Positions 17,051 through 25,591 of a stretch of 64,000 nt of DNA are shown here, in pieces. The first letter of the stretch is position 1. Each line of letters starts with the position of its first letter. This DNA comes from UBA6522 sp965237785 (lineage in GTDB: Bacteria > Pseudomonadota > Gammaproteobacteria > Steroidobacterales > Rariloculaceae): NCBI GenBank assembly GCA_965237785.1, contig OZ250159.1, forward strand, positions 1-64,000, written 5' to 3'. The position numbers and the translations under genes were made by a program. The notes beneath the pieces were generated by a model that was not told where the DNA came from, made no database searches, and saw nothing but the letters and a program-made list of their open reading frames with translations.

Positions 17051-20000
17051 ATGGGATTGCGACAGATCGAAAGCCTTGAAGAGCGCTACCGACCCGGGGC
17101 GGATACGTTCTATGTCACGGGACTGCAGGCTCTGGTCAAGCTGTTGCTGCTGCAGAGCGAACGCGACGCCGAGGCAGGACTGAATACCGCGGGTTTCGTA
17201 TCCGGCTACCGGGGCTCACCGCTTGCCGGTCTGGACCAGGAACTTTGGCGGGCGAAGGGTTTTCTTGAGGAGGCCGAGATCCACTTTCAGCCCGGGATCA
17301 ACGAAGACCTGGCGGCTACGTCGATCTGGGGTTCCCAGCAGATCAATCTATTTCCCGGTGGCCGGTACGACGGAGTTTTCGGGCTTTGGTACGGGAAAGG
17401 CCCGGGAGTGGATCGGACCGGCGATGTCTTCAAGCACGCGAACAATGCGGGAACCTCACGCTACGGCGGTGTGCTCGTCGCTGCCGGCGACGATCACATT
17501 TGCAAGTCGTCGACGCTTCCCAGTCAAAGCGAATACAGTTTCATCGACGCGAGAATTCCGATACTCAATCCGACCGATTTGCAGGATGTGCTGGAGTTGG
17601 GGCTCAAGGGATACGGGCTCTCGCGGTTCAGCGGCTGCTGGGTGGCACTCAAGCTGACCGAGGAGAATGCCGACTCGTCGCAAACGGTGCAACTCCCAGG
17701 TCTTCCGCGGATCATTGAACCGACTATCGAGTTGCCCGACGGCGGATTGCACATACGCTGGCCGGATCCGCCGATGGATCAGGAGACTCGGCTGCAAGGC
17801 TACAAGCTGCCGGCCGTATTGGCATTCGCCCGGGCCAACGGACTGAATCGCCTCGTCATCGACAGCCCGAATCCCCGCTTGGGCATCGTCTCCTGCGGAA
17901 AGGCCTATCTGGACGTAATGCAAGCGTTGGATGACCTTGGAATTGATCGGCGTCGGGCGGCGGACCTGGGAATCCGGTTGTTCAAAGTCGGCCTGAGTTG
18001 GCCCCTGGAGCCGGATGGTATCAGCCGATTTGCCGCGGGGCTCGACGAGGTGCTCGTCGTCGAGGAGAAGCGCGGCGTCATCGAGAGCCAACTAAAGGAA
18101 CAACTCTATAACCTGCGTGCCGATGTTCGGCCCCGGGTGGTGGGCAAGTTCGACGAGCATGGCGAAAGGCTTCTTCCCGTGGTGGAGGAAATGACACCGT
18201 TGAGGGCCGCGCGGGCGATTGCCAGCCGGCTGGCTGGAATCCATTCGAACCCGGAATTCGCGCGGCTCCTGCAGAGTATCGACCAGAAGGAACGATCCTT
18301 GCTGAGCGTGGTTGGCGGATCGCCGCGGCTGCCGCACTTCTGCTCCGGATGCCCGCACAACACGTCCACTCGCGTTCCCGAGGACAGCCGGGCTGTCGCC
18401 GGTATTGGCTGCCATTTCATGGCGACGTGGATGGACCGGGATACGGCGACATTTACGCAGATGGGCGGCGAGGGGGCGTCCTGGATCGGCCAGGCGCCGT
18501 TCACGGAAACGCCGCACGTATTTCAGAATCTGGGTGACGGTACCTATGCCCACTCGGGCCTTCTCGCCGTGCGGGCCGCCGTCGCCGCCGGTGTCAACAT
18601 CACGTACAAGATCCTCTACAACGATGCCGTGGCAATGACCGGCGGCCAACCGGTGGAGGGCCAGTTCTCCGTGGCACAGATCGCCCGTCAACTTGCCGCC
18701 GAAGGGGTGACCCAAACCGTCGTGGTCACGGATCGGACGCGGAATTATCCCCGCCAGGGCCTGCCTGACGGCGTGACCGTGCATCATCGCCGGGAGATGG
18801 ACCCGTTGCAGCGCAAACTGCGGCAACACCGCGGCGTTTCGGCGCTAATCTACGATCAGACGTGCGCCGCGGAGCTACGGCGCCGGCGCCGGCGGCACCA
18901 GGTGGCGGATCGGGACCGATGGGTTGCCATCAACCCACTGGTCTGCGAAGGATGCGGGGACTGCAACGCGGTATCCAACTGTCTTTCGGTCGTTCCCGTG
19001 GAGACGGAATTCGGTCGCAAACGCACGATCAATCAGTCCGCGTGCAACAAGGACTTCAGTTGCCTCAACGGTTTCTGCCCCAGTTTCGTGACCCTGGAAG
19101 GCGTCAGACCGAAACAACTCGCCCCGCTGTCGGGGCTGGATGCCTTGCCCGAGCTTTCGGAACCGGCGCAGCCTGACGGCTCACCGTATAATGTATTGAT
19201 CAGCGGCGTGGGCGGTACCGGCGTCAGCACGGTTGCCGCCATACTCGGGATGGCGGCCCACCTCGAGGGCCGCAGTGTGCTGGCCTTGAACCAATCCGGT
19301 CTGGCCCAGAAGTTCGGCGCCGTCGTCTCACACGTACGCATCGCCGCTGCCCCGGAGGATCTGCACTGCGCGCAGATCCCGGCGGGCAAGACGGACCTGC
19401 TGCTGGCTGCGGACCTGGTGGTGGCGAGCAGCCGCGACACGCTGGCAAAGCTCTCCGCGGAGCGAACTCGACCGGTCATCAACACCCACGTGGATATGCC
19501 GTCCGGATTCGTCGCCAACCCCGATATGGAGTATCCGGAATCGGCGATGCTGACGTCGTTGGCTGAGGCGACGCGCGCACTGACAACCGTGGACGCTACG
19601 CGGCTGTCGACAGCGCTGCTCGGCGACAGCGTCGCGGCCAATCTTTTCCTGCTGGGCGTGGCCTGCCAGAAGGGACTCTTGCCGGTTTCTCCAGACGCAA
19701 TTCGTCGCGCGATCCAACTGAACGGGGTCGCGATAGACATGAACGAGCGCGCGTTCGCGTGGGGCCGGCACGCGGCTCGGGATCCGGCCGCGGTGGAACG
19801 ATGCGCACAACCTTCCGGCGCGCCCGAGCCGCTTTCCGCCAACCTGGAGGAACTGATCGAGCGCCGGGCGCAGTTTCTCGTCGGGTACCAGAATACCGCC
19901 TATGCCGAGCGATACCGGGAGTGGGTCGACCGCGTGCGGGTTGCCGAGCAGGGAGTTTTCGCGGACAGCACACTGTTGACGGAGAGCGTTGCGCGCCACT

Positions 20001-20515
20001 ACTTCAAGCTGCTCGCCTACAAGGACGAGTACGAGGTCGCGCGGCTCTATGCACAGACCGGATTCCTTGCGGAAACGAAGGCAAAATTCGACGGTTCGGC
20101 CCGGCTCAGGTTCTATCTTTCGCCGCCCGTGATCGCGCGTCGGGACCCTGCCACCGGCCGGCCCCGCAAGTACGCCTTCGGCGGCTGGGTGCTGCCTCTG
20201 TTCGGATTGCTCGCCCGATTGAAATGCCTGCGAGGAACCCCGCTGGACCTCTTCGGCTTCTCCGAAGAACGCCGTGCCGAACGGCGGCTGATCGTCCAAT
20301 ATGAAGCACTGCTGGAGCGAATCGTTGCGGAACTCGATGAGCCGCGTCTCGATCTCGCTGTGAGACTGACGGAGCTGCCGGCAAGGATTCGCGGCTACGG
20401 GCCCGTCAAGGCCGGTGCCATCGAGAAGGCCAGGGCGCTGGAGACGGGGCTACTCAAGGCTTGGGACGATCCGGGCATTGCGCACGGCGACCACCCCCGC
20501 TCGGCGGCGGCCTGA
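17051..20515 (+). CDS. Fused indolepyruvate:ferredoxin oxidoreductase
   Basis: 1154 residues: the bacterial single-chain form in which alpha-like and gamma-like subunits of 2-oxoacid:ferredoxin oxidoreductase are joined. N-terminal pyrimidine-binding domain (GFVSGYRGSPLAGLD, GVDRTGDVFKHANNAGTS); TPP-binding domain near 420-620 (CSGCPHNTSTRVP, AGIGCHFMATWM, MGGEGASWIGQ); Cys-rich cluster region around 630-680 (CEGCGDCNAVSNC, CNKDFSCLNGFCPS); gamma domain from about 715 (VGGTGVSTVAAILGMAA, LAQKFGAVVSHVRI). It converts aryl- or branched-chain 2-oxoacids to acyl-CoA and reduces ferredoxin. Stands alone with a 173-base leader containing no other gene. Confidence 0.92.
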   Translation: MGLRQIESLEERYRPGADTFYVTGLQALVKLLLLQSERDAEAGLNTAGFVSGYRGSPLAGLDQELWRAKGFLEEAEIHFQPGINEDLAATSIWGSQQINLFPGGRYDGVFGLWYGKGPGVDRTGDVFKHANNAGTSRYGGVLVAAGDDHICKSSTLPSQSEYSFIDARIPILNPTDLQDVLELGLKGYGLSRFSGCWVALKLTEENADSSQTVQLPGLPRIIEPTIELPDGGLHIRWPDPPMDQETRLQGYKLPAVLAFARANGLNRLVIDSPNPRLGIVSCGKAYLDVMQALDDLGIDRRRAADLGIRLFKVGLSWPLEPDGISRFAAGLDEVLVVEEKRGVIESQLKEQLYNLRADVRPRVVGKFDEHGERLLPVVEEMTPLRAARAIASRLAGIHSNPEFARLLQSIDQKERSLLSVVGGSPRLPHFCSGCPHNTSTRVPEDSRAVAGIGCHFMATWMDRDTATFTQMGGEGASWIGQAPFTETPHVFQNLGDGTYAHSGLLAVRAAVAAGVNITYKILYNDAVAMTGGQPVEGQFSVAQIARQLAAEGVTQTVVVTDRTRNYPRQGLPDGVTVHHRREMDPLQRKLRQHRGVSALIYDQTCAAELRRRRRRHQVADRDRWVAINPLVCEGCGDCNAVSNCLSVVPVETEFGRKRTINQSACNKDFSCLNGFCPSFVTLEGVRPKQLAPLSGLDALPELSEPAQPDGSPYNVLISGVGGTGVSTVAAILGMAAHLEGRSVLALNQSGLAQKFGAVVSHVRIAAAPEDLHCAQIPAGKTDLLLAADLVVASSRDTLAKLSAERTRPVINTHVDMPSGFVANPDMEYPESAMLTSLAEATRALTTVDATRLSTALLGDSVAANLFLLGVACQKGLLPVSPDAIRRAIQLNGVAIDMNERAFAWGRHAARDPAAVERCAQPSGAPEPLSANLEELIERRAQFLVGYQNTAYAERYREWVDRVRVAEQGVFADSTLLTESVARHYFKLLAYKDEYEVARLYAQTGFLAETKAKFDGSARLRFYLSPPVIARRDPATGRPRKYAFGGWVLPLFGLLARLKCLRGTPLDLFGFSEERRAERRLIVQYEALLERIVAELDEPRLDLAVRLTELPARIRGYGPVKAGAIEKARALETGLLKAWDDPGIAHGDHPRSAAA

Positions 20516-20521
20516 GGCGCG

Positions 20522-20866
20522 CTAGCGTCCCGCCCTGGCCTCGGCGGCGGTTGCGCAGCGGATGCACCGGTCCGCGAACGGATAGGCTTGCAAGCGCGCC
20601 AGCGGGATTTCCTCGTCGCAGTCGACGCAAGTTCCGTAGGTGCCGGCCTTGATTTGTGCAAGGGCGCCGGCGATCTTGCTCAGTTCCCGCCGCGTTTCGT
20701 TGCCCAGCGCATCGACCACCTCGGCATTCTCGAGTTCCTGCGCCTGTTCCTGCGAGTCCGCGCTGTGGCCGGCGGTGATGTTCATCTTGATCCGCTCAAG
20801 ACGGCTCGCCAACTCCTCGCGCTTGGCGATAAGAACCTGCTCTGTTTTTGCGTAATCCCGGTCCAA
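20522..20866 (-). CDS. DksA/TraR-type zinc-finger protein
   Basis: 114 residues. An N-terminal helical part (to about residue 75) leads to a four-Cys zinc finger, CVDCDEEIPLARLQAYPFAD followed by RCIRC (CxxC-x17-CxxC), the DksA/TraR pattern. It is shorter than DksA (about 150) and lacks the long acidic-tipped coiled coil in its standard form, so it is a DksA-like paralogue rather than DksA itself. Such proteins bind the RNA polymerase secondary channel or have unknown roles. It converges with the oxidoreductase gene (6-base gap). Confidence 0.85.
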   Translation of the reverse strand: MDRDYAKTEQVLIAKREELASRLERIKMNITAGHSADSQEQAQELENAEVVDALGNETRRELSKIAGALAQIKAGTYGTCVDCDEEIPLARLQAYPFADRCIRCATAAEARAGR

Positions 20867-21004
20867 GGCTGCATTCTCCCGACTCGATCAATTTCGGGCA
20901 CATTAATTTGTCGAGCAATTTACAGGATAGCCCGGTTTGCCTGTCGGCCCAAGAGAGAACTCACGCTTGGGCGGTCGCGGTGAAGGCTTGGTGGGGTATT
21001 CGGG

Positions 21005-21850
21005 TCAATCCGTGGCCCCGTCCCGCCGGCTGCGGAGGTCCCTGAAGCTGGCGTAATGTCTCAGGGCTGCCTGCCGATCGCCCTGATGTTCGTAGAGCCG
21101 GGCGATATTGTAGTGGACGTCGGGCAGGGCAGGGTCGAGCGATAGCGCGTGCCGGTAGGTTTCCATGGCTTCCTGAAGCGCGCCCTGATCTTCCAGGACC
21201 ACGCCCAGATTGAATGCCGCGATGGCACTTTCGGGGTCAATCGCGAGAGCATCCCGGTACAGGCCTTCGGCCTGCCGGTAGCCGCGCTCGTTGTGCAGCA
21301 AGCGGCCGAGATTGATGCGCGCGTTCACGTGGGTGTCATCCAGGGCAATGACCTCCCTGTAGGCAGCGCCGGCATCCTCGCAGGCGCCAATCTGATCGAA
21401 CTCCAGAGCCAGCGCGAACCACTCGTCGCTGGTGCTGGCTTTGGCACGGGCCTGCGGCGCGGCGGCCATCACCAGAGGTGCAACCTGCGCGGCGAGTTCA
21501 TCCACCTCGAAGTCGAGAATGGTTTGACCGGTTTCCGGTTCCCAAGCCGTATTCCGTTCCCGGATCACTACCCGCTGGCCATCCGCCAGCACCCGCACCG
21601 AACTTAACGGTTGACCCACCGGCAGCCGGTCGCGAGCGGCGCGCAAGGCCCGCCATACCCGGCGCGGCCTGAGCCCGGCTTCGAGCAGGCCGTTCGCGGT
21701 ACGCAACAGCACGATATCCTGAAATGAGAACCGGTATTGTCCCCGGTCGTCACGACTGGGGTCGAAAAACTCCTGCCGCGACAAGGATCGTACCCGGGAT
21801 GTTGGGATGCCGAGCAGTTCCGCGACTTGTCGAGTGTTATAGGGCCGCAT
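21005..21850 (-). CDS. MerR-like regulator fused to tetratricopeptide repeats
   Basis: 281 residues. Residues 1-70 form a MerR-type winged helix (YNTRQVAELLGIPTSRVRSL, then YRFSFQDIVLLRTA). A linker domain (DILDFEVDELA-like region, about 80-130) is followed by at least three TPR units, e.g. YREVIALDDTHVNARINLGR, YRDALAIDPESAIAAFNLG and YRHALSLDPALPDVHYNIAR. The architecture suggests a DNA-binding protein whose TPR domain binds a partner protein rather than a metal; no metal-binding Cys set is present. Stand-alone. Exact targets unknown. Confidence 0.8.
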   Translation of the reverse strand: MRPYNTRQVAELLGIPTSRVRSLSRQEFFDPSRDDRGQYRFSFQDIVLLRTANGLLEAGLRPRRVWRALRAARDRLPVGQPLSSVRVLADGQRVVIRERNTAWEPETGQTILDFEVDELAAQVAPLVMAAAPQARAKASTSDEWFALALEFDQIGACEDAGAAYREVIALDDTHVNARINLGRLLHNERGYRQAEGLYRDALAIDPESAIAAFNLGVVLEDQGALQEAMETYRHALSLDPALPDVHYNIARLYEHQGDRQAALRHYASFRDLRSRRDGATD

Positions 21851-21979
21851 GCGATTGCCTACTCGCCGATGGTATCGGTCGGAATTGAAGAAGCATGTGC
21901 ATGCATGGCGCGATGATATATGCCGTTGTCGGCGCTAGCCACCCATTTCCTTGGTGGAATCGCCCGGAAATGCGTTTCG

Positions 21980-23350
21980 TCATGGCGGGCCGATCGGCGG
22001 CCGCAACCGCCGATTGGCGAGATATCCGGGCTTGGAGTCAACGTCGCACCGGATGTCGAATCGCTCACAGTACCGGGCAAAGCGCTGCGTCTCCTCGCGA
22101 ACGTCGAGCCCGAACGCTTGCAACGAATACCGGTGTACGCCATGGGTGTCTTTCGGATTCTCCGTCAGATACCCTTGCATCGCCTTTCTCACCGGCAGCG
22201 TCAACGGCCAGCCCAAATGCGCATAGATGCGCTCCATTGCAGCCATCGGTTCGGTGGTCAACTCGGAATATGCCATGTCCATCAATCGCTCCTGCGGTAG
22301 CGTGTCACGCTCGCGAAGGAAGCGATCCAGCGCGCGGCCCCATCGGATCGCGCAGTCCCTGCCGATCTCCCCGCAGTCCACGCGCTCACTGAACACTTGG
22401 CGCAATGCGGAATTGAGACTGGCGATGGAGGGCATCGCCCGTAGCGGGTCGCGATGGGTCTGTATCAGTCGAGCGTCGGGGTAGCGAGCCAATAGAGCCT
22501 TCGGGCTGAATAGATGCGCGGGTCCCTTGAGTACCCAGCGCGTGGCGCCGCGCCGGGACTGCAGTTGCTGCAGCATGCGGTAGTGAATGTCGAACCCCTG
22601 TGTCTGCGGATCGGCCTCGAACCAGTCCTGATAGGAAGGAACCCGGTACAACGTGTGAAACAGTGCGCTGGTGAATGCCGGCGCCATCAACGCGACACAC
22701 TCTTCGGGCCGATCGGCTCCCAGCGGATGAATGCGCCTGAACCCGGGCGAAAACCGATGCGCCCAGGCGAGTCGTGCAACGGCTCGTCGGCGGGTCCGGC
22801 GCAGCGCGCCGGGCGTTTCGGGAAAACCCGCCGGAAACATGACCTCCCAGGTCAACGGTGCCCGCGTGTCGCGGTCCTGCGCCATCAGATTGTGAAGTAA
22901 ACTCGTTCCGGATCGCGGCAAGCCGACGATGAAGACCGGGGCGGAGATGGGCTGTGCTTCCACCGCAGGGTAAAGCGAGCGGTCGTGCTGCAGGTCGAGG
23001 GCCGTTTCCAGCAGGCTTACCAGGTGCCGGTGAACGGTCAGGCGTCCCAGAAGCGACAGGTTCGCTTCGCGTTCAAGGGCTACCACCAGGCGCTCCAGAG
23101 GGAGGCGGAACGCCTCGGAACCAAAGTCGGTCAGGCCCGTGCGCCGCTGCGCGGTGGCCACCAGCCCATCGGGACCGAGATCGGGCAGGTCTCGACCCCT
23201 GGCCCGCATTACCCGTCCGCCGTGATTGAGCGCACTCAATGCGGTGGAAAGGCACGCCCGGGCAAGATTCATGGCTGCGCTATCGGGACCGTTGGACGGT
23301 GTAGTCGGCGATCCAGCGCAAACCGGCGGCGCGGATGAGTGCGCCGTCAT
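21980..23350 (-). CDS. Sulfotransferase family protein
   Basis: 456 residues. The 5'-phosphosulfate loop is FIVGLPRSGTSLLHNLM (about 130-145), and the 3'-phosphate region is RLIQTHRDPLRAMPSIASLN. Other family blocks are LTWEVMFPAGFP and RWVLKGPAHLFSPKALL. It would transfer sulfate from PAPS to an unidentified small-molecule acceptor. The N terminus is uncertain: ATG at 23350 is used, but an ATG at 23272 (26 codons in) fits the family better, and neither has a clear ribosome site. No sulfate-activation genes are nearby. Confidence 0.8.
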   Translation of the reverse strand: MTAHSSAPPVCAGSPTTPSNGPDSAAMNLARACLSTALSALNHGGRVMRARGRDLPDLGPDGLVATAQRRTGLTDFGSEAFRLPLERLVVALEREANLSLLGRLTVHRHLVSLLETALDLQHDRSLYPAVEAQPISAPVFIVGLPRSGTSLLHNLMAQDRDTRAPLTWEVMFPAGFPETPGALRRTRRRAVARLAWAHRFSPGFRRIHPLGADRPEECVALMAPAFTSALFHTLYRVPSYQDWFEADPQTQGFDIHYRMLQQLQSRRGATRWVLKGPAHLFSPKALLARYPDARLIQTHRDPLRAMPSIASLNSALRQVFSERVDCGEIGRDCAIRWGRALDRFLRERDTLPQERLMDMAYSELTTEPMAAMERIYAHLGWPLTLPVRKAMQGYLTENPKDTHGVHRYSLQAFGLDVREETQRFARYCERFDIRCDVDSKPGYLANRRLRPPIGPP

Positions 23351-23602
23351 CGCGCGAAAGGCTGTGCTGCAAGCGCGCGTCGACGCGCTGAGCGAACCCT
23401 TGTTCGGAGGCGTGTGCTACCATCGGTAATCATCCTAACACCGCATGGGTGTGCCGGATTTGAGATGTCGGTCCCATCAACCTCCAGCCAAGCCGTTACC
23501 GCCCCACGCAGCGACTTGTCCTATCGGGAACGTGTCCTTCGGGGCTGATTCTCCCGTCTCACCCATGGGCTTCTGCCGCGCCCGCCGCGCCCGCCGCACA
23601 GC

Positions 23603-24577
23603 ATGAAGGCGACCGCGCGGGCATGCGCCAATATTGCGCTCATCAAGTACTGGGGCAAGGCGGATAGTGGTCCGCTGAACATCCCGGCGGTCGGCTCCAT
23701 CTCGGTCACATTGCAGGCGCTATGGTCGGAAACCGAGGTCCATTTTGACAACGCCTTGCCAGCGGACGAGTTTATCCTCAACGGGCGCACCCGCACCGGG
23801 CAACTGGATCGCGTGAGTCGGTTCCTGGACCTGCTGCGCACGCAAGCGGGCGTGGACTCCCCGGCCCGTGTCGCGAGCGTGAACAATTTTCCTACCGGCG
23901 CCGGGCTCGCCTCCTCGGCGTCCGGATTTGCGGCTCTTGCGGCAGCCGCCGGTCGGGCACTTGATCTGGGTCTGTCTGCGAAGCAACTCAGCCTCATCGC
24001 TCGCCAGGGATCCGGATCGGCAGCGCGTTCCATTTTCGATGGCTTTGTCGAAATGCGAGCCGGCACATTGCCGGACGGCTCGGACAGCTACGCTGAACCG
24101 CTCGTGCCGGCAGAGGCGTGGCCCCTGGAAGTGGTCATTGCCGTAACCGAGCGTGGCGAAAAGGCCGTGAGTTCCCGCGCCGGTATGGGGCGCTCGGCAG
24201 CCACTTCGCCGTACTATCCGGCCTGGATTGCCATGAGTCCGGCGGATCTGGAGCAGGGTCGCCAGGCGATCCTGGATCGAGACTTCGATGCGCTTGCGGA
24301 CGTGGCTGAGGGCAATTGCCTCAGTATGCACGGCGCCGCGATGGCGGCGCGCCCGCCGCTGATTTACTGGAACGCCGCCACCCTGGCGTGTCTGCGCGCC
24401 GTTGGCGAGCTTCGACGCTCGGCCGTGCCGGTTTTCTTTACGATCGATGCCGGGCCGCAGTTGAAAGCGGTCTGCGCTCCGGGCGCCGCGGCCCGGGTGC
24501 GCGAGACGCTGGCGGCAATTCCGGGTGTCGTCGACGTGCTGGTGAGCGGTCTGGGGCCCGGCGTCGAGGCGGTCTGA
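23603..24577 (+). CDS. mvaD: Diphosphomevalonate decarboxylase
   Basis: 324 residues, GHMP kinase fold. ANIALIKYWGKAD is the MvaD hallmark near the N terminus, NNFPTGAGLASSASGFAAL is the phosphate-binding GHMP loop, GSGSAARSIFDGFV carries the decarboxylase-specific Arg, and FFTIDAGPQLKAVC carries the catalytic Asp. It decarboxylates mevalonate diphosphate to isopentenyl diphosphate with ATP. First gene of a mevalonate operon; the following kinase starts 3 bases after its stop. The 252-base divergent region from the sulfotransferase should hold the operon promoter, although I cannot point to a clear box. Confidence 0.92.
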   Translation: MKATARACANIALIKYWGKADSGPLNIPAVGSISVTLQALWSETEVHFDNALPADEFILNGRTRTGQLDRVSRFLDLLRTQAGVDSPARVASVNNFPTGAGLASSASGFAALAAAAGRALDLGLSAKQLSLIARQGSGSAARSIFDGFVEMRAGTLPDGSDSYAEPLVPAEAWPLEVVIAVTERGEKAVSSRAGMGRSAATSPYYPAWIAMSPADLEQGRQAILDRDFDALADVAEGNCLSMHGAAMAARPPLIYWNAATLACLRAVGELRRSAVPVFFTIDAGPQLKAVCAPGAAARVRETLAAIPGVVDVLVSGLGPGVEAV

Positions 24578-24580
24578 ACA

Positions 24581-25591
24581 TTGAAAGCGGTCGGCGCAGT
24601 CGCGACGGCGCCCGGCAACGCGGTCGTGCTTGGAGAATACGCGGTGTTGGAGGGCGCGCCGGCCCTGGTCGTTGCGGTCAACCGGCGTTGCCGTGCGCAA
24701 ATCGGTCCCAGCGACGACGCCCGTTGCCATCTCCGTTCCACTACCGCAACTGAGCGGGAATTCATGTTCGAGCCGGATAGGTCGAGCGGTGCGGCTCTGG
24801 TGGACCGCGTTGTCGCAGGCTTGCCGGGCGGGGCAGGATCAGGCTGGCGGGGTAGCCTCGATTCCAGCCGTCTTTTTGCTGGCGGCAAGAAGCTCGGTTT
24901 GGGATCGAGCGCCGCGGCCCTGACCGCCTGGAGCGGGGCCTGGATGGCCTGGTCGGGGCAAGGGATCGCAACTGCCTGCGCGCGCACGCTGCGCACGCTG
25001 GTCGGCTTGCACCGGGCCTATCAGGGGGGCGCCGGCAGCGGCCTCGACATCGCCGCAAGCCTTTACGGAGGCGTGATCCGGTTTCAGTTGGACGCGAATT
25101 CGGAACTGCAAGTCAGCACCGCCAAGCTGCCCACGGGCGTCGTTCTCACAGGAGTTTTTGTCGGCTCATCGGCTTCGACGCGGCAACACGTGGCGCGTTA
25201 TCGGGCCCGGGCGGCGGCCAGTCCAGCGGCGGCCGCGGCACGGATCGAAGCGCTCAGCCTCGTGGCCCAGGTTGGCATAGCCAGCGTCGAGGCGGACGAT
25301 GCGGGCGAATTTCTCCGCGCCATACGCGAGTATTCCGATGCGCTTGAAGCTCTGGGCGAGTGGATGGGCGCAGCGACGTTTACGCCCGAGCATCGCCACA
25401 TCAAGATGCTCGCGGCGCGCTTCGGTGTGGCGTACAAGGTCAGCGGCGCGGGGGGCGGGGATCTGGGACTGGCGTTCAGCGCCGATGCGGAGGCCCTGGC
25501 GCGATTCAGGAAAGTGGCGGCTGAGCGCTATGATATGATCGAAATTGCTGTTGACCCTCTGGGATTGACCGTGGAGGCAATAGGTCAATGA
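24581..25591 (+). CDS. mvaK2: Phosphomevalonate kinase (GHMP family)
   Basis: 336 residues. GHMP motifs: GNAVVLGEYAVLEGAPALV (motif 1), KLGLGSSAAALTAW (motif 2, ATP phosphate loop) and YKVSGAGGGDLGLAF (motif 3). GGAGSGLDIAASLYGGVIRF matches phosphomevalonate kinases. It phosphorylates mevalonate-5-phosphate. The start is a TTG at 24581, 3 bases after mvaD; no closer ATG exists in frame. Its stop overlaps the next ATG by 4 bases (ATGA). Assignment between the two mevalonate kinases rests on motifs and on the clear mevalonate-kinase domain in the next gene. Confidence 0.85.
   Translation: MKAVGAVATAPGNAVVLGEYAVLEGAPALVVAVNRRCRAQIGPSDDARCHLRSTTATEREFMFEPDRSSGAALVDRVVAGLPGGAGSGWRGSLDSSRLFAGGKKLGLGSSAAALTAWSGAWMAWSGQGIATACARTLRTLVGLHRAYQGGAGSGLDIAASLYGGVIRFQLDANSELQVSTAKLPTGVVLTGVFVGSSASTRQHVARYRARAAASPAAAAARIEALSLVAQVGIASVEADDAGEFLRAIREYSDALEALGEWMGAATFTPEHRHIKMLAARFGVAYKVSGAGGGDLGLAFSADAEALARFRKVAAERYDMIEIAVDPLGLTVEAIGQ

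Noticed and set aside
19328..20299. Long minus-strand frame inside the indolepyruvate oxidoreductase
   Set aside because: No motif and fully antisense to a strongly conserved enzyme.
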